From Cenococcum geophilum 1.58 (lineage: Eukaryota; Ascomycota; Dothideomycetes; Gloniales; Gloniaceae), in the NCBI GenBank assembly GCA_001692895.1, contig KV748181.1, positions 3,043,640-3,107,639 of the forward strand: DNA of 64,000 nucleotides, written 5' to 3'. A program made the translations under genes and the position numbers. Under the pieces are notes generated by a model, which did no database searches, was not told the origin of the DNA, and was given only the letters and a program-made list of their open reading frames with translations. Shown here piece after piece: positions 31,540 to 44,696 of this stretch (the first letter of the stretch is position 1; every line of letters starts with the position of its first letter).

Positions 31540-33837
31540 TTTTAGCTCCTTAGCAGACCCACTAAGCCCTATATAGCCATATCGCGGTCCGCGAAGGTTG
31601 TAAACCCCCTATTACTTATAGGTAAAATAGACCCTATATTTAATAACTAGAAGCTCTAACTACGGGATAAGCTTAAAGTTAATGCCAACTACTTTCCTAC
31701 CCCTTAGGCCTAAATAGCTTATATCTTTAGCCGTACTAGTAAGGACACCTAGATATACCTACGCCTATAATATACTAAGGACTTAGTAAACCCTTTTACC
31801 TTTAAAGAAGAAATTATTAACTACTTATTTTCTATTTATAAGGACCCCTTTAAGGTATAAAATGCCTACCTTAATTATAAAGGTTTAAATATAACAATAA
31901 CGGAGACCTTTTTAGCCTTTTAGACCCGTTTTTTATACTTAGCAGGCTAGGCCTAAATTCCCTAGGAAGACCTAATGCTAGACCTATTTAATAAGCCTAC
32001 CCTAGACCTACAGCGGGCTATACTACTAGTTTTTACTACTATATAGACGCTAAAGGAACTTATAGATTAGTGCTTAGCTATTAACTAAAGCCTTTATTAA
32101 ATTAAGGCACGCGCTAAACGGTATAAAGCCAAAACCCCTTTAAATTAAACTATAAGTAATATAAAAACGGCCTATAGTGCCCTAGCATAATTAATAACTC
32201 CTATAGTACTAGCTATATAGCCTACCGCTAATTTAACAGCTAGCCGTACGGCTAGTCCTATTATAGGTTTAGCAAATACTTGGCCTATATATAGTAGCCC
32301 CTATATATAGGCCCTTAGAAATTAAGGCGCCTACTTCTTTTATAGCTTAAAGGGCTATATTATAAAAGACTACTTAGTAAATATAAAAGGGAATAAAGTT
32401 TTATTAATCTAGGAGGATAGTATAAAGTTAAAAAAAGAGGAACCCTAGAAAAAGACTCCTCTTTAGGATTAAAAGGGGTTAATATATTATATATTAATCT
32501 AGGTCAGCTAATTAGTGGAAAAAGCTATACTATCCCTTATACTTTATTCCGTAATAAATATTAAGTTTTAACCTCTACTTTAGCTAACTCTAGAGTAAAT
32601 ACTTTTACCTTAATAGATACCTAGTGCGTTATAAAGCTGGTTAACTTTTTAAATATACCCCTTAAAGAACTGCCTAAACTAATTTCTATTTATAGGTATA
32701 ACGGATAAATAGGGCCACCTATTATAACTATTTTGCGGATTTACCTTTATATTAATAAATAAAGGTAGTATAATATCCCCTTCCTTATTATGGACCTAGG
32801 AAGCTATAATATAATCTTAAAAAGAAAATAGCTAGCCTATTTAGGCTTATAGCTTAATATACAGAGTAGACGGCTTATCTAGCCTAAAACTCTACCCCTA
32901 ACCCCTTCCTTTATAAAAGAAATTAGCATTATAATATAAAACCTTATACGGCCCTAGATTAATACTATTTACTAGGCCGATACTATATGTAGGGACTATG
33001 CCTTTAAGAAAGATATATAGCTTAATCCGCAACGAATCCGTATACTATACTACCCCTAAACTACCTATATTATATTACCCGTATTAAACCCCTAAAAAGT
33101 TAATAGTAACTTAAAAAAGCCCCTTATAGAAATTTTCGGCCCTATATAGCTATAAAGGATAGTAAAGGATATTAGATATTACACTAAACTAATAAATTAG
33201 AGGGATAACTTATAGAAGATAAAATAGAAGATAAGAAAGATTATAAACCCTAGACTATAAAATACGGTCTAATAAATAGCTATAAGGAAACCTATAAACC
33301 TCCTACCAGTTAATATTTACTATATTAGCGCCATAGGATTCTACTAAAACTTAGTCTAGCCTAATACTATTACTTTTATAACTAGCTTATACAAAATTAA
33401 CTAAATACTTAAGAAAAAAGAAAGTAAACTTAGTAGATAGGAAGGTAAGCTTATAGATAAGGAGCTAGTAGAATAGAAACTACCCTATTAATACTAGAAG
33501 TTTAAAAATATATTCTCTAAGGTAGCGTTTAATAGACTTCCGCCTTACTAACTGTATAACTATAAGATTAAGATTAAGCTAAATAAGGAAAATACTCTTA
33601 GCTTTAGCCCCTTTTATTAATAATCTACTACTAAATTATAAGCTATAAAGTAGTACCTTATTAATAACCTAAATAAGGTTTTTATTAAGCCTAGCTAAGC
33701 CCCTTTTAACTCGCCTATTCTCTTTACTAAAAAGCTAAATAGAAGACTCTGTTTTTATATTAATTACTATAAGCTAAATAATATAACCCGCAAGGACCGC
33801 TATTTACTACCTTTACTTAATAAGATACTAGCCTCTA
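31540..33837 (+). pseudogene. G5 Gag, protease and N-terminal RT, broken
   Basis: The gag core is at about 31780-32100: FTFKEEIINYLFSIYKDPF, NAYLNYKGLNITITETFLAF and MLDLFNKPTLDL. The retropepsin is at about 32590-32840, with VNTFTLIDT in place of the usual D-T/S-G and ending DLGSYNIIL. The RT N-terminus runs from about 33540 to the Tc1 insertion point inside the block RYLLPLLNKILAS. Stops are mainly TAG/TAA at Gln positions. Same order and near-identical blocks as G4. Confidence 0.75.
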
Positions 33838-35295
33838 CGGCTCTGAAAAAAGAGGCCGAAATAAGGCACGTGCGTATCGCCCCTTATAACACCGAATCTT
33901 ATGCTTTAAAATACCAAATATTATATACAAATATAACTTAATACCGGGTCATCTGCCTATCTGCCCTCTTACACTTATATAAGCGCTTAGTATACCAATT
34001 ATAGTACTTTATAATCTGCTCCTAGTCTACTTAATTATCCTAAATATCTATAAAATGCTCTAGTGCCTCCTCCTTACTCTTTACCCGTATTGCATGGAAC
34101 TTCTTCTTAATAGGATGGGCTAGAGACTCCATAATTAAAAGATCGGGTAAAGAGCTAGGCAAAGTTAAAATATTTAGGTTATAATCCTTTGCCCACTTAA
34201 TTATAGCCCTTAATCTATAGGCTGAATCCGTATCCTGATATAACGTAATTCCCTTAGTATTAAATTTTTCGAGAAGCTAAGGCAACACCTGCTCAGTATA
34301 TACTTTAGTATTCATTTTTCCCACGCCATTTAGCACCTTATAGCCAATAATTGTCCTCTAGGTCTTGCTAATAACAACAAAGATATTAAACAATTTAAGG
34401 TGTTTATTCTCTCTAGCCTTTTCCCTTTTATCTTTCTTTGTAGTTCCTTTCTTCCTATAGACGTTCTGTGGCAAGTAGCGGTAATAATTGCCACTATGTT
34501 GCTTAATTTGGTGTGTAATTTTAGGTCTAATACTAAAGTGGAATTCATTATAAAAAGCGACATTATCCTAATCGGGTGGGTGTGGCCTCTTCTTTAAGTT
34601 AATATTATACTATACTTTTCTAGCTAAGGCCTGATCTAGATTAAGCCACTTCTCCTCTTCTATAATAGCGTTAATGAGGCCTTAATCTTTCTTGCATGCC
34701 TACTAAATTAGCTTATTACCAAGAAGACGTTAACTAGGCGGTTTTAAATGGTAGACTATTAGAAGCTTAACACCGGCATCCTCTGCCACATTCTGCCACG
34801 GTTTTCCCTTATTATCTTGGTGTATATTAGGGTTGTCGAGATACACGGCGATAGCCGCTGTATCGTCCTTTGTAATTCCCCTTTTCTACCTCTCGTCTTG
34901 GGTCCTTCTTAATTATGCAGTGTTCGACATTAGTTAGAAGCCAGAATCCGGGATTATACACGCTCAGGAACCCTAGTAATCTCACGAATTTGGGTAGAAG
35001 TAAGAGACTTGCCCAGGTACTGAGCGGTTGCTTTGGCAGCAAAAACACTGGCACGGGACGGAGTATCTGGGTGTCTGTTTTCCCCAGCTTTATGGACCAT
35101 TTCTGGTGGCGGAGTGAAGTTCTTAGCCCGGGATTTATGATATTTAGGTTCCTTTTAAATGCGAGCCATAATTTGGGCTTTCAACGGGCAAATTTGGTAT
35201 TAATTTGGTGGTGTTGTGGTATTTTGTTTTCAGATTAGGGGTTGTTTTAGTAGGGTGCGCACGGTGCCTCATTTCGGCCTCTTTTTTCGGAGCCG
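33838..35295 (-). mobile_element. Tc1/mariner-type transposon inserted in G5
   Basis: A 1458-bp element flanked by TA (33836-33837 and 35296-35297). Its terminal inverted repeats start cggctc(t/c)gaaaaaagaggc and continue to gaaat(a/g)aggcac. Composition on the right half (34800-35270) is much less AT-biased than the host, so it is younger or partly spared by RIP. Removing it and one TA rejoins the G5 RT frame (LAS...RAKVFIKLNIR). Confidence 0.88.
33940..35169 (-). pseudogene. Tc1-like transposase (HTH + DDE_3), broken
   Basis: Start ATG at 35167-35169 (minus). The N-terminal region has a helix-turn-helix-like stretch (SVFAAKATAQYL, then TSTQIREITRVPERV) at about 35060-34950. A damaged middle is followed by a readable catalytic domain: NVAFYNEFHFSI (about 34540), GNYYRYLPQNVY, LKLFNIFVVISKT, a DTDSAYR block near 34235 (second acidic residue), and LPDLLIMESLAHPIKKKFH near 34150-34100 (third acidic motif). 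That matches DDE_3/Tc1 enzymes, which cut the element at its TIRs and insert into TA. Premature stops and frame changes show it is inactive, but only lightly so. Confidence 0.8.
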
Positions 35296-37390
35296 TAGAG
35301 CTAGCCTAAATAAGTAGAGCTAAGGTCTTTATAAAGCTTAATATCCGCTAAGCCTTTTACCAAATTAAAATAAACCCTAGCTTAGAGGATTCTACTATGT
35401 TTTAGACCTATTATAAAATATATAAATATAAGGTATTACCTTTTAGGCTAACTAACAGACCGGCTATATATTAGCGGTATATAAATAATATACTTTTTAA
35501 CTACCTTAATAACTTCTATACGGCCTACCTAGATAATATTATAATCTACTTTAAGAATAAGCTAAAATATAAGGAGTATATCTATAAAGTCCTCTAACGG
35601 CTCTATAAGGCTAGCCTCTAGGCTAATATTAAAAGGTTAGAGTTTAGTGTTAAATGTATAAAGTACTTAAGGTTTATTATTAGTATAAATAGAATTAAAA
35701 CCAACCTAGAAAAAACGGCTATAATTACTTAGTAGGTACCCCTATAGACCGTAAAGGGGGTATAGGTATTTCTAGGTTTCTATAACTTTTACTAACGCTT
35801 TATTAAAGACTATAGTAAGATTTCTAGGCCTTTTAACCGCCTTACCTAACAAGACTAGCCCTTCTACTTTAATACTATATATAGGTAGGCTTTTAATAAG
35901 CTTAAGAAACGACTAGTCTCCACTCCCTTACTTACCCACTTTAATCTAAAATAGCCCTTAATGCTAAAAACTAATGCCTTGGACAGTATTATAGCTAGCG
36001 TTTATTTTTAAAAGTAAATAGACGGAGAATAGGACCCTATTGCTTACTAGTTAAAGACTATAGTAGATATTAAGCTAAACTACCTAGTTTATAATAAGGA
36101 AATGCTGACTATTATCTCTAGCTTTTAGTACTAGCGAGTATAGTTAAAAGGGACCCCTAAGCCTATCTAGGTAGTTTCTAATTATAAGGCTTTAGAATAT
36201 TTTATAATAATAAAGGCCCTTATAGTATGGTAGACCCGCTAGGCGGATACCCTATTTTAGTTTAACTTCCTAATTATATATAGGCTAGGCGCCACTAACC
36301 GTGTGGATATACTTATAAAATATAAATAGGACCTAAATAAATAGGTAGCCGTAAAGATCTTATTATAGAGCTAGATGCTACTATAACTAGAGTACCTTAA
36401 CCATTAGATATAGGTAGAACTAAGTATAGAATCTTTAAAAGCTAAGATATACCCTATTAACTCCACGGAACTTAACCTTATTAATAAACTATTATAGGTA
36501 AACCGTACGGCCCCTTCTCTATAGGAGTATAGTAAAAAGGTAAAGGATATTACTAGCCTATAGTCCCTTAAAAATAAGCTGCTTAAGTATTAGGTACGGC
36601 TAATAGTGGTAAAGGAATAGAATTTACGGACTTAACTTATTACTAAAGCACATACCTAGGTCTCTACGGCCTATCCTAGAAAAAAAATAAAACCTATAAG
36701 ATTATTAGTGACTATTACTACTAGCCTAGAATAGTTATAAATATTAACTATTATATACGGAACTATAATAGTTGCTATAGGTTTATAATTCCACAAGATA
36801 AGACCCAAGACTATTAAAACCCCTTCTAATACTAGAACGCCCTTAGTAGTATATCTCTATAGATTTTTATAAACTACCTCTAGACCGTAACGGATACGAT
36901 ATAGTTACAATTTTAGTTAACCGCTTTAGTAAGCGCCTATTCTTAATTCCCTATTATAAGAATATTAATGCTAAAAAGGCGGCCAAACTATGTATTTACT
37001 ATATCTACTAAATTTATAGACTACTAAATACTATTATCTGTAATTATAAGCTGTAGTTTATATTAGCCTTCTAAAATAAGTTTACTTAAATCCTAGGCAT
37101 TAACCTAAAGCTTTTTATAGCATATTACCTCTAAATAGACGGTTAGATAGAGATTATAAACTAATACCTAGATTAAAGGCTTTAGCCCTTTATTAACTAC
37201 TTTTTAAACAACTAGGCTAAACTACTACCCTTTATAAACTATACCCAGGCAACCTTACCCTATAACTCTACTAGATTTGCCCCTATTTAACTAGAAATAA
37301 GCTACTTACCCTATACTAGCTTTAATTAGAAAAGACTAAAAGGACCCTAAACTATATATAAAAAACTATCTTATAAAGAAGCTTAGTAGT
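35296..37390 (+). pseudogene. G5 RT (C-terminal), RNase H and integrase core, broken
   Basis: Continues after the Tc1 insertion: RAKVFIKLNIR, YKYKVLPFRLTNRPA, and YLDN at 35526-35537 in place of YLDD. RNase H is at about 36000-36300 and integrase at about 36790-37390, including a DR-DYKLI-like stretch and an SYKEA block cut by G6. After G6 the frame resumes at 44014. Confidence 0.75.
37386..37390. repeat. Target-site duplication of G6, left (gtagt)
   Basis: Matches atagt at 44009-44013 with one G/A transition of RIP type. Confidence 0.75.
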
Positions 37391-37593
37391 TATTAGGCCG
37401 TAGAGACGTACCTACTATAACTAGCTTAGCGCAGGCGAGGCGCAGGCAAGGCGCCTATAAAACGTAGTTACCCCATAACAGAGAATAGCAGAATTTAGTT
37501 TTATAGTTCTACCCCATTAAGAACTAGATACCTATTACATTCCGCTACTGTTATTATATTGCTATATACCCTTAGGGCTTTAGCGTCCTAATA
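37391..37593 (+). repeat. 5' LTR of G6 (203 bp)
   Basis: Starts tattaggccgtagagacg and ends cgtcctaata. It includes gcgcaggcgaggcgcaggc direct repeats near 37430-37450. Confidence 0.9.
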
Positions 37594-37729
37594 GTTCTAA
37601 ATTCTTATCCCTTTTTAGGGGTAGCGGTCTAGCAACACAGTGGTTTACTAAGGCTGCGGCCACATAGCGACAGCCCTCTATTAAAAAGACGACCTATATT
37701 CCTTAACTATATCACAGTCTATTAACCTA

Positions 37730-40700
37730 ATGGCGAGACGCAGGCGTAACGTTAGTGTAGTACGTAGTACTAAGTTTAGGGATTAGCCCTAAGACAACGT
37801 GGGCGGACTTACGTCTTAGATAGAACTAAAAGCTACGAGTAAGGACATAATATAGGAAGAAATATGATAACTAGAGAATAAGAAGCTATAACTCCTAGAG
37901 TAAGGAAAACTACAGTTGCTTAGGGAGGAGGTGGAAATACTAAGACGGCGTTAACGTGGTAAGGTAACGTTAACTCCCGTTCCTGACCTAGATCTACCCC
38001 CTTAAAGCATCCTATTAGAGTACTTAGACGGTAGCTTAATATATCTAAACCTTAAGCGGAAGGCTACTAATATAATAGGTGCTTTAGTAAAACGGGCCGT
38101 TAAAATAGAGAAGATTGCTTTATATTATGGTAAGACCATATAAGAGCACTAAGACTTTTGTAATAGCTTAAAGCTAGCATTCCGCCTAGAGGCTGATGCC
38201 TTAAAGTTGCGTTTACTATATAATATATAAAGGGGACTAATAGAACCCTTTAGCTATAATATAAAGATAACTATTTAGATATATAGTTTACCTAGGAGGA
38301 GCTAATGAAATTCCTACTTAACCAGATTAAAAGTCCTACTAATTAAGAACTTTATATAGTCCTAATATATATAAGGGCAATATAGTAAACCAATTAACCT
38401 ATAAATAAGTTTGCTGCTTACCTAACCTTCTTAAAAGTATAAATTAACCCTTTTTATAAGGTAAAGCATCTAATAATATATCTATTCGCAAAGCTACGGC
38501 TAAAGCTACGGCTTGCGGTTATTAACTATTAGGAATTTCCATAAACTTAAAATTAGCTAGTTTCCCTAGCTGCCCTATTAAAGGAAAACTAGAAGAGCGT
38601 AAGCGCCCTATAGGCTAGAGGCAATAGGCGCGCCGCGAACTTAAATATAAAGACTACCCTATTAGGTAACTTAGGGAAAGCGGACTTTAAAACTACTGCT
38701 AGTGACATAACGGTGGGGCAAAGTAATACCGCTGGGGGCTTAACCTAACCTAAGGGGAACTATAAAAATTATAGTAAGCTAGGATATTAGTGGCGATAGT
38801 ACCTAGAGTAGCGATAGTAATAGTAGCCGCCTCCTAATAATATAAGCGCTATCTCTATACTGGAAAAAGGCAGGCGCCCTTAGAGCCCCTTATACCCGTA
38901 GGGCGTAAGCTACTACTAGATTGTAAGGAAGCTATTACTGTCTTAGAAGAAGTCCTATTTAAGTAGACCTGGAAGGAGATCTTAGTAATACTTAATCTTA
39001 GCACTAAAGTAAATATAATTAATTAACGATTTGCAATAGAGTATAACTTTAAAACACTAGATATAGAATTGCCTACCTACTCCTAATTAAATAAAACTTA
39101 GGTATATTATTATAAAGCCTATAAGGTTCTACTAAGAATAAAGAATAGCTAGGGCAGAATTAGGGAAGTAACCCTTATTTACTATAGAATAGCTAATATA
39201 TCCCCTACTGTTACCCTAAGTATACTAGGGTTAAGGAAGGCCTAACTTCTTATTAACTATAAGGCGAAGGCGTAGCGATAGAAGCTAGATAGCTCGTCCC
39301 TATTACTATAAACCCCTAAGGGTTTTACGGAGTCTCTCTAGATAAAATCTAGAGTCTTTATTTTAGTAATTACTAGATTAATGCCTAGTAAGTAAAATAA
39401 CGGCAGCTTACTGGTCCTTCTCCTATAGTTAAAAGAAGTTAGTAATATCTTCTTATATAAGGAAGTAGGGAAGCTACCCTAATACTACTAGGGTAAGCAT
39501 ACCATTGACCTAAAAGAGGGGTAGGAGGTCCTATATAGGCCGCTCTATAACCTCTTAGTTAAGAAGCTAGAGGTACTAAGGAAGTACTTAGATAACGCCT
39601 TAGCTAAAGGCTAGATCTAACCAAGTACTAGTCCTATAAGGGCACCTATTCTATTTATACCTAAAAAGGATAAAAAGCTATAGCTTTATATAGACTATAA
39701 AGGCCTTAATAAGGTAATAATTAAGAATTATCTCGCACTACCATTAATTAGTAAGACCTTAGACCGCTTAATAGGTTTTAAAATCTTTACTAAGTTAGAC
39801 CTAATAAATATATACTACCGCCTTTATATCTATTGGGGCGATAAATAAAAGACGGCGTTCCGTATAGATTACAGTTACTTTAAGTATTTAGTTTTACTCC
39901 TTAGGCTAACTAACGGACCAGCGACCTTTTAGGGCTATATTAATTAAGCCTTATTAGGACTAGTAGACGTCTTTTATATAGTCTACCTTAATAATATTTT
40001 AATTTTCTTTAAAAATCTAGAGGAATACTAGCGCTATATACTAGAAGTGCTATATAAGTTGCGGTAATATTAACTATATACAAACCTTAAAAAGTGTAGG
40101 TTTAGCGTATAAGAGGTTAAGTTCCTAGAATATATTATTAGTCCTAAAGGCGTAGCAATAGATCCTAGCTAGGTAGAAGCTATTACTAAGTAGGAGAGCC
40201 TGTAATCCTATAGGGATATCTAGGTCTTTTTAGGTTTTACTAACTTCTATTACTAGTTTATCTATAAGTACTTTACTATTATAAAGCCTATTACTAATCT
40301 CCTTAAGAGAGTAAAGAACGGCCGTAAAGCTAGGCCTTTTAGTTAGTTAGAAGAGGCGGAGTAGGCAATATACCGGCTCTATAATACCTTTACGATAACA
40401 CCGCTTTTATAATACTATACGCCGGGCTTATTAACCCAGTTAGAGATTAATGCCATAATATAAGGCCTAGCAGCTATTATATTATAGCTATTTAAAGACG
40501 GCCTTTAGCATCTAATAGCCTTCTAGTTTAAAAAGCTTTTACTAATAAAGCGCAATTATAAGACCTATAATTAGGAGCTACTAGCTATTATAAAGGCTTT
40601 TAAGTATTAGAGACACTATATTAAGGGGCTATTAAGCCGCCTAGAAGTGCTTATAGATTATAATAATTTAAAGGGTTTTATAAAAGTAAAAGCCCTTAAT

Positions 40701-42600
40701 GGATAGTAAGCTAGATAGGCTATAGTATTAGCTGCCTATAACTTTATTATTAAATATAAGGCGGGAAAAATAAACCCCGTAAACGCGCTATTAAGGCGAC
40801 CCCTAGGCGCAGGGGGTCCGCCAGAAAAATATATTATGCTACTATTACTCTAAAGGACTTTAGGAATATAGGGCCACTAACTTAAAGTAAAAGTCCTATT
40901 AGGTGTATAAGAAAGCGAGCCTTTTATAAAGGTATTGTTTTTATAGCTATAGGCTAGCAACCTAATGGCGGTACGCTTAGGTAATATAGCATTACAGTTT
41001 AACTAGGTAACCTATACGTATACTATTAAGCAGCGCGTAATAAGGACCTAGGTTAGAGAAGTAAGTACTTAAAATAGTACTTATAAGTCTAGTACGGAAA
41101 CAGTTATTAAGCTTATTAAAGGACTTTAGACTAAAGATGACTTTATGCTATAAAAGCGCAGTAATAGTATAGATACGGCGAGATGCCGTTAACGCGCCCG
41201 CTTAAAGCTAGTATAGCAGTTTAATTCCGCTAGGCTACTTTATTACCATAAAAGGTTATATATACCCCTAAACCTAGCAGTTTATATAAAGCTCCTACAG
41301 ATCCACTACAATAATGCCCTAGCTGGCCACTTCGGTAAGAAAAAGACTGTAAATCTACTCTTGCGTAAGTACTACTAGCCTAGTATAAATGCGGACGTTA
41401 CGGACTATATCTCTACCTATAATATATACCAATGTATATATACGCCTTAATATTACCCTTATAGTAAGCTCTAAGCGCTACCTTACCCGGAACAGCCGTA
41501 GCAGAAGATTATAATAGACTTTATTATAGGCCTACCGCTTAGTAGATAAGGCAATAGGGTATATAATGTAATATATATAGTAGTTAACCGCTATACCAAG
41601 ATGGCCCTATATCTGCTAATAGTAAAAACTATTACTAAACCGAACTTGCAGATCTCTTCCTTAATAAAGTAGTACGCCGTTTTAGAACCCCTAGAGGGAT
41701 TATATCTAATTATAGCAGTATCTTTACTAGTAAGTTTTAGTTAGAGCTATACTTTGCTATAAAGATAAAAAATAGGCTAAGTATAGCCTTTTACCTATAA
41801 ATAGACGGGTAAATAAAACGCCAGAATTAAACCCTAAAGTATTACCTTTATATATTCTGTAATAAAAAGCAAAGCAACTAGGCAGGCCTCTTATTACTAG
41901 CTAAATTCGCCTATAATAATGCTAAATATAGTATAATAGGTGTAAGCCCATTTTATGCTTACTATAGGTTTTACCTATATCTAGAATATGAGGTTAAGGC
42001 GGATAATAGTAGTTCTATCCTAGCCGCCTTTAAGAAAATTAAAAGAATATCCCTTAAACGCGAAGCGCTAGTAAAACGCTAGAAAAGCGCCGCCAAGGCG
42101 CAGGCGAAATACTATAATCGTTATTACTAACTATAAGTATATAATGTAGGGGATCTAGTCCTACTATTAACTAAGAACCTTAAATAGAAAAGGCCAAATA
42201 AGAAGCTTATAGTATGCTTTATTAGACCTTTTAGTATAGCTAAATTAGTTAAAAAGTAAGCATACCGGCTATATCTTCCCACTTCTTACTATATTCACCC
42301 TATATTCTATATTAGCTTACTAAAGCTATATAAATAACGCGAGGGCACTACTAAAGACCTATTACTAGGGCCTATTAAGCTAGACGATTAAAAGGACTAA
42401 GAGGACTAGTATAAGGTAGAAGAAATATATAGAAAAAAGGGATATAACTAGACCCTATAGTACCTAGTTAAGTAAAAAGGCTAGCTAGAAGAATATAACT
42501 AATAGGTCCCTATAAAGGACATTAATAAGGACGCAAAGGAGGCGTATAATAGTTACTTTACCCTAAGGGGCATATAGAAAAGAAAGTAGGCGGGAAAACT
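37730..42600 (+). pseudogene. G6 Gag-Pol, broken
   Basis: Gag is at about 37730-38850. A protease-like segment lies at about 38985-39250. RT covers about 39590-40120 (PIRAPILFIPKKDKKL, LDLINIYYRLYI, active site YLNN at 39984-39995). RNase H is at about 40430-40800 and ends with the AGKINPVNALLRRP block. The integrase has its zinc region at about 41270-41420 (GHFGKKKTVNLLLRKYY) and core at about 41500-42060. A chromodomain (YKVEEIYRKKGYN ... YLVK) lies at about 42408-42550. Many Gln/Trp codons are TAG/TAA and both active-site Asp codons read Asn. The chromodomain would have guided integration to modified chromatin. Confidence 0.83.
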
Positions 42601-42715
42601 AAAAAAACTTTTAATTATAACTAGGATTACGCCCTACTAGCGGGGTAATAACGGAACGATAGTAGAGTAATAGTAGTACGTTAATAGAAATATAGATAAT
42701 CTACAGCTCTATTAA

Positions 42716-42832
42716 CTCCTCCCTCTCCTTCTCCCCTTTCTTTTCCTCCTCCTCTTCCTCCTTATCCTCCTCCTCCTCTTCCTCCTCCTTATCCTCCTTA
42801 CCCTTATTCTCCTCCTTATCCCTTATAATAGG
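42716..42832 (+). repeat. Long polypyrimidine (CCT/CTT)n tract
   Basis: About 115 nt of nearly pure C and T on the plus strand (ctcctcctcctcttcctcc type) after the G6 chromodomain. It has almost no CpA or TpG and so escapes RIP. It could adopt a triplex; in-frame it encodes Ser/Leu-rich sequence. Confidence 0.85.
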
Positions 42833-43616
42833 AGGTATATTAGCCTATAAGTATTAGCATACGCTACGCCGGCAAAAAACCTATATTATGACACGTACTA
42901 AAGCACACATTATATTAAGAATCCCTTTAAGGGTATAATAGATGGCCTATAATTTCTGCACTTAAAGTAGGGGAAAGTCTTTACCCTTTAGGCGCTAGTG
43001 AAGACTATATTTAGCGCCAGTACGCACTAAGGCCTTAATATCCTTTATAAAGGATTTCTAGGCAGTAGTAATACGAGCATTAAGGTTAGCCGTGTCCCCG
43101 CTAGCAACCCGCTAGCGCTTAGCCCTATTAATAAGAGTAAGTAGCTTATTTAGGCGGCTATAAAAGGCCTTAGGGACCTAGTTATGTTAGCTATCGGAAC
43201 CTAAACCAACGTATATAAACTTATTACTTAGCACAACTTATTTAGTTATTAGTAGTATTTATAATTATAATTAGCCTACTTACTATAGGTAGCCCACCTA
43301 GCGTTAGCTACGCGCTTAGTGCAGTAGAGGTAAATTAGTTTAAATAAGGCTAGGGAAGCACCTTGCGAATAATAAGGGAGCTTAGACGGCGTCTAATAGG
43401 GTTAGTAACAGCTATAAGCTAGTATAAAGAATACTTATAAAAGACTCACAAGTAGGCGAACTGGCGGCGTGGCGCTTGCGATTTATAATTAATTAGAAAT
43501 TATAAAGAAGGCAAGTTATAGGCTAAATGAATTAAAATAGAATTAGAAGGAAAATCTAATATCCTACCTAGGTAGGAACTCCTACTTTTATAGATCTCTA
43601 TAGGGCCCTAGCGTTC

Positions 43617-43694
43617 TATTATCCTATTATCCTATTATTTTAGCGTTTTATTATCCTATTATCCTATTATCCTATTATCCTATTATTATATTAT
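43617..43694. repeat. 8-bp tandem repeat (attatcct)
   Basis: About eight units of attatcct in two blocks, separated by a ttttagcg interruption, upstream of the G6 3' LTR. Confidence 0.85.
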
Positions 43695-43805
43695 CTAATT
43701 TACTTAAATTTTGTTACACACTTTTTATTTAGCAAAGGGCAATAATAGCACTCCTATTATATAATAGCGTCGGCTAAGAACAGCCGCTTAAAGAGGGGGG
43801 GTAAT

Positions 43806-44008
43806 TATTAGGCCGTAGAGACGCACCTACTATAACCGGCTTAGCGCAGGCGAGGTATAGGCGAGGCGCCTATAAAATATAGTCGCCCCGTAATAGAGAA
43901 CAGCAGAATTTAGTTCTATAGTTCTACCCCATTAAGAACTAGATACTTATTATATTCCGCTACTATTATTACGTTACTATATACCCTTAGGGCCTTAACG
44001 TCCTAATA
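43806..44008 (+). repeat. 3' LTR of G6 (203 bp)
   Basis: Same length as the 5' LTR, differing by transitions. Preceded by the polypurine tract and followed by the TSD atagt (44009-44013). Confidence 0.9.
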
Positions 44009-44440
44009 ATAGTACGCTAAGCGTTTAGAAAAAGCTTAGATAGTAGCCTATATAAATATAAAAAAGGCTTAAAAATTAATAGAATAGTAGATAAATAAGT
44101 ATAGGCGTAATCCTAACTTTACTATAAGTAATATAGTCTAGGTTATAATAAAAACCTAAAAAACGGAATAACCTAGCTATAAGTTAGACTATTAGATAGT
44201 AGGACTATATAAGGTCCTTAAAAAGAGGGGTAACTTATATAATATAAAGCTCCCAGATTTAATAAAGGTTTACTTTATTTTCTTACTAAATAGGTTATAA
44301 AAAGTTACGGATAACCTATTGCCTAGGCAAAAGAGTAAACCCCCCCTACTAATTTAAGTCAATAGTGACGATAAATAGGAAATTAAGGAAATACTAGCCT
44401 ATAAACTAGTAAGGAGAACGCTAAATACCGTGTTAGTTAA
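44009..44440 (+). pseudogene. G5 integrase C-terminus and chromodomain, broken
   Basis: Resumes the G5 frame after G6: YAKRLEKA, KYRRNPNFTI, LDY-IVGLYKVL, IKLPDLIKVYFIFLLNRL, then a chromodomain-like DDK-EIKEILAYKLVRRTLN near 44365-44420. A degenerate tail runs to the 3' LTR at 44697. Confidence 0.72.
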
Positions 44441-44696
44441 AAAGGCTATAACCTAGATCCTACCTAGTACCCTATATAGAACTGTATTAGTAGTCCCTAT
44501 AAGCTTTAAAAATTCTATACCTATTACCCTAATAAACTAGGACCCTTAAAGTACCTAGACAAGTAGATAGAGTATTAGTATAGTAAAGATAATAAGCTCC
44601 TAGAAGAATATAAGGATAAGAACGCCCTATAGAAGTAATATAGATATATAAAGCCTAAGAATAGGCTTTACTAAGAGGGGGGAGGGGGGGGAGTTA

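Larger units (their letters stand above)
37391..44008 (+). mobile_element. G6: gypsy-type LTR retrotransposon nested in G5 integrase
   Basis: 6618 bp with two 203-bp LTRs (37391-37593 and 43806-44008). A polypurine tract (aaagaggggggg) ends at 43800. The internal part has gag, protease, RT, RNase H, integrase and chromodomain. Excising it with one TSD copy gives a continuous G5 integrase frame (SYKEA, two stops, YAKRLEKA). Confidence 0.92.

Noticed and set aside
34330..35054. Minus-strand open frames of 77 and 75 codons in the Tc1 element
   Set aside because: Out of frame with the transposase motifs on the same strand.
34400..35238. Plus-strand open frames of 65 and 107 codons in the Tc1 element
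   Set aside because: Antisense to the transposase, which shows ordered Tc1 motifs on the minus strand.
43617..43694. Possible telomere-like or origin repeat (attatcct)
   Set aside because: Short, internal to a retrotransposon, and not of a telomeric type; treated as a simple tandem repeat.
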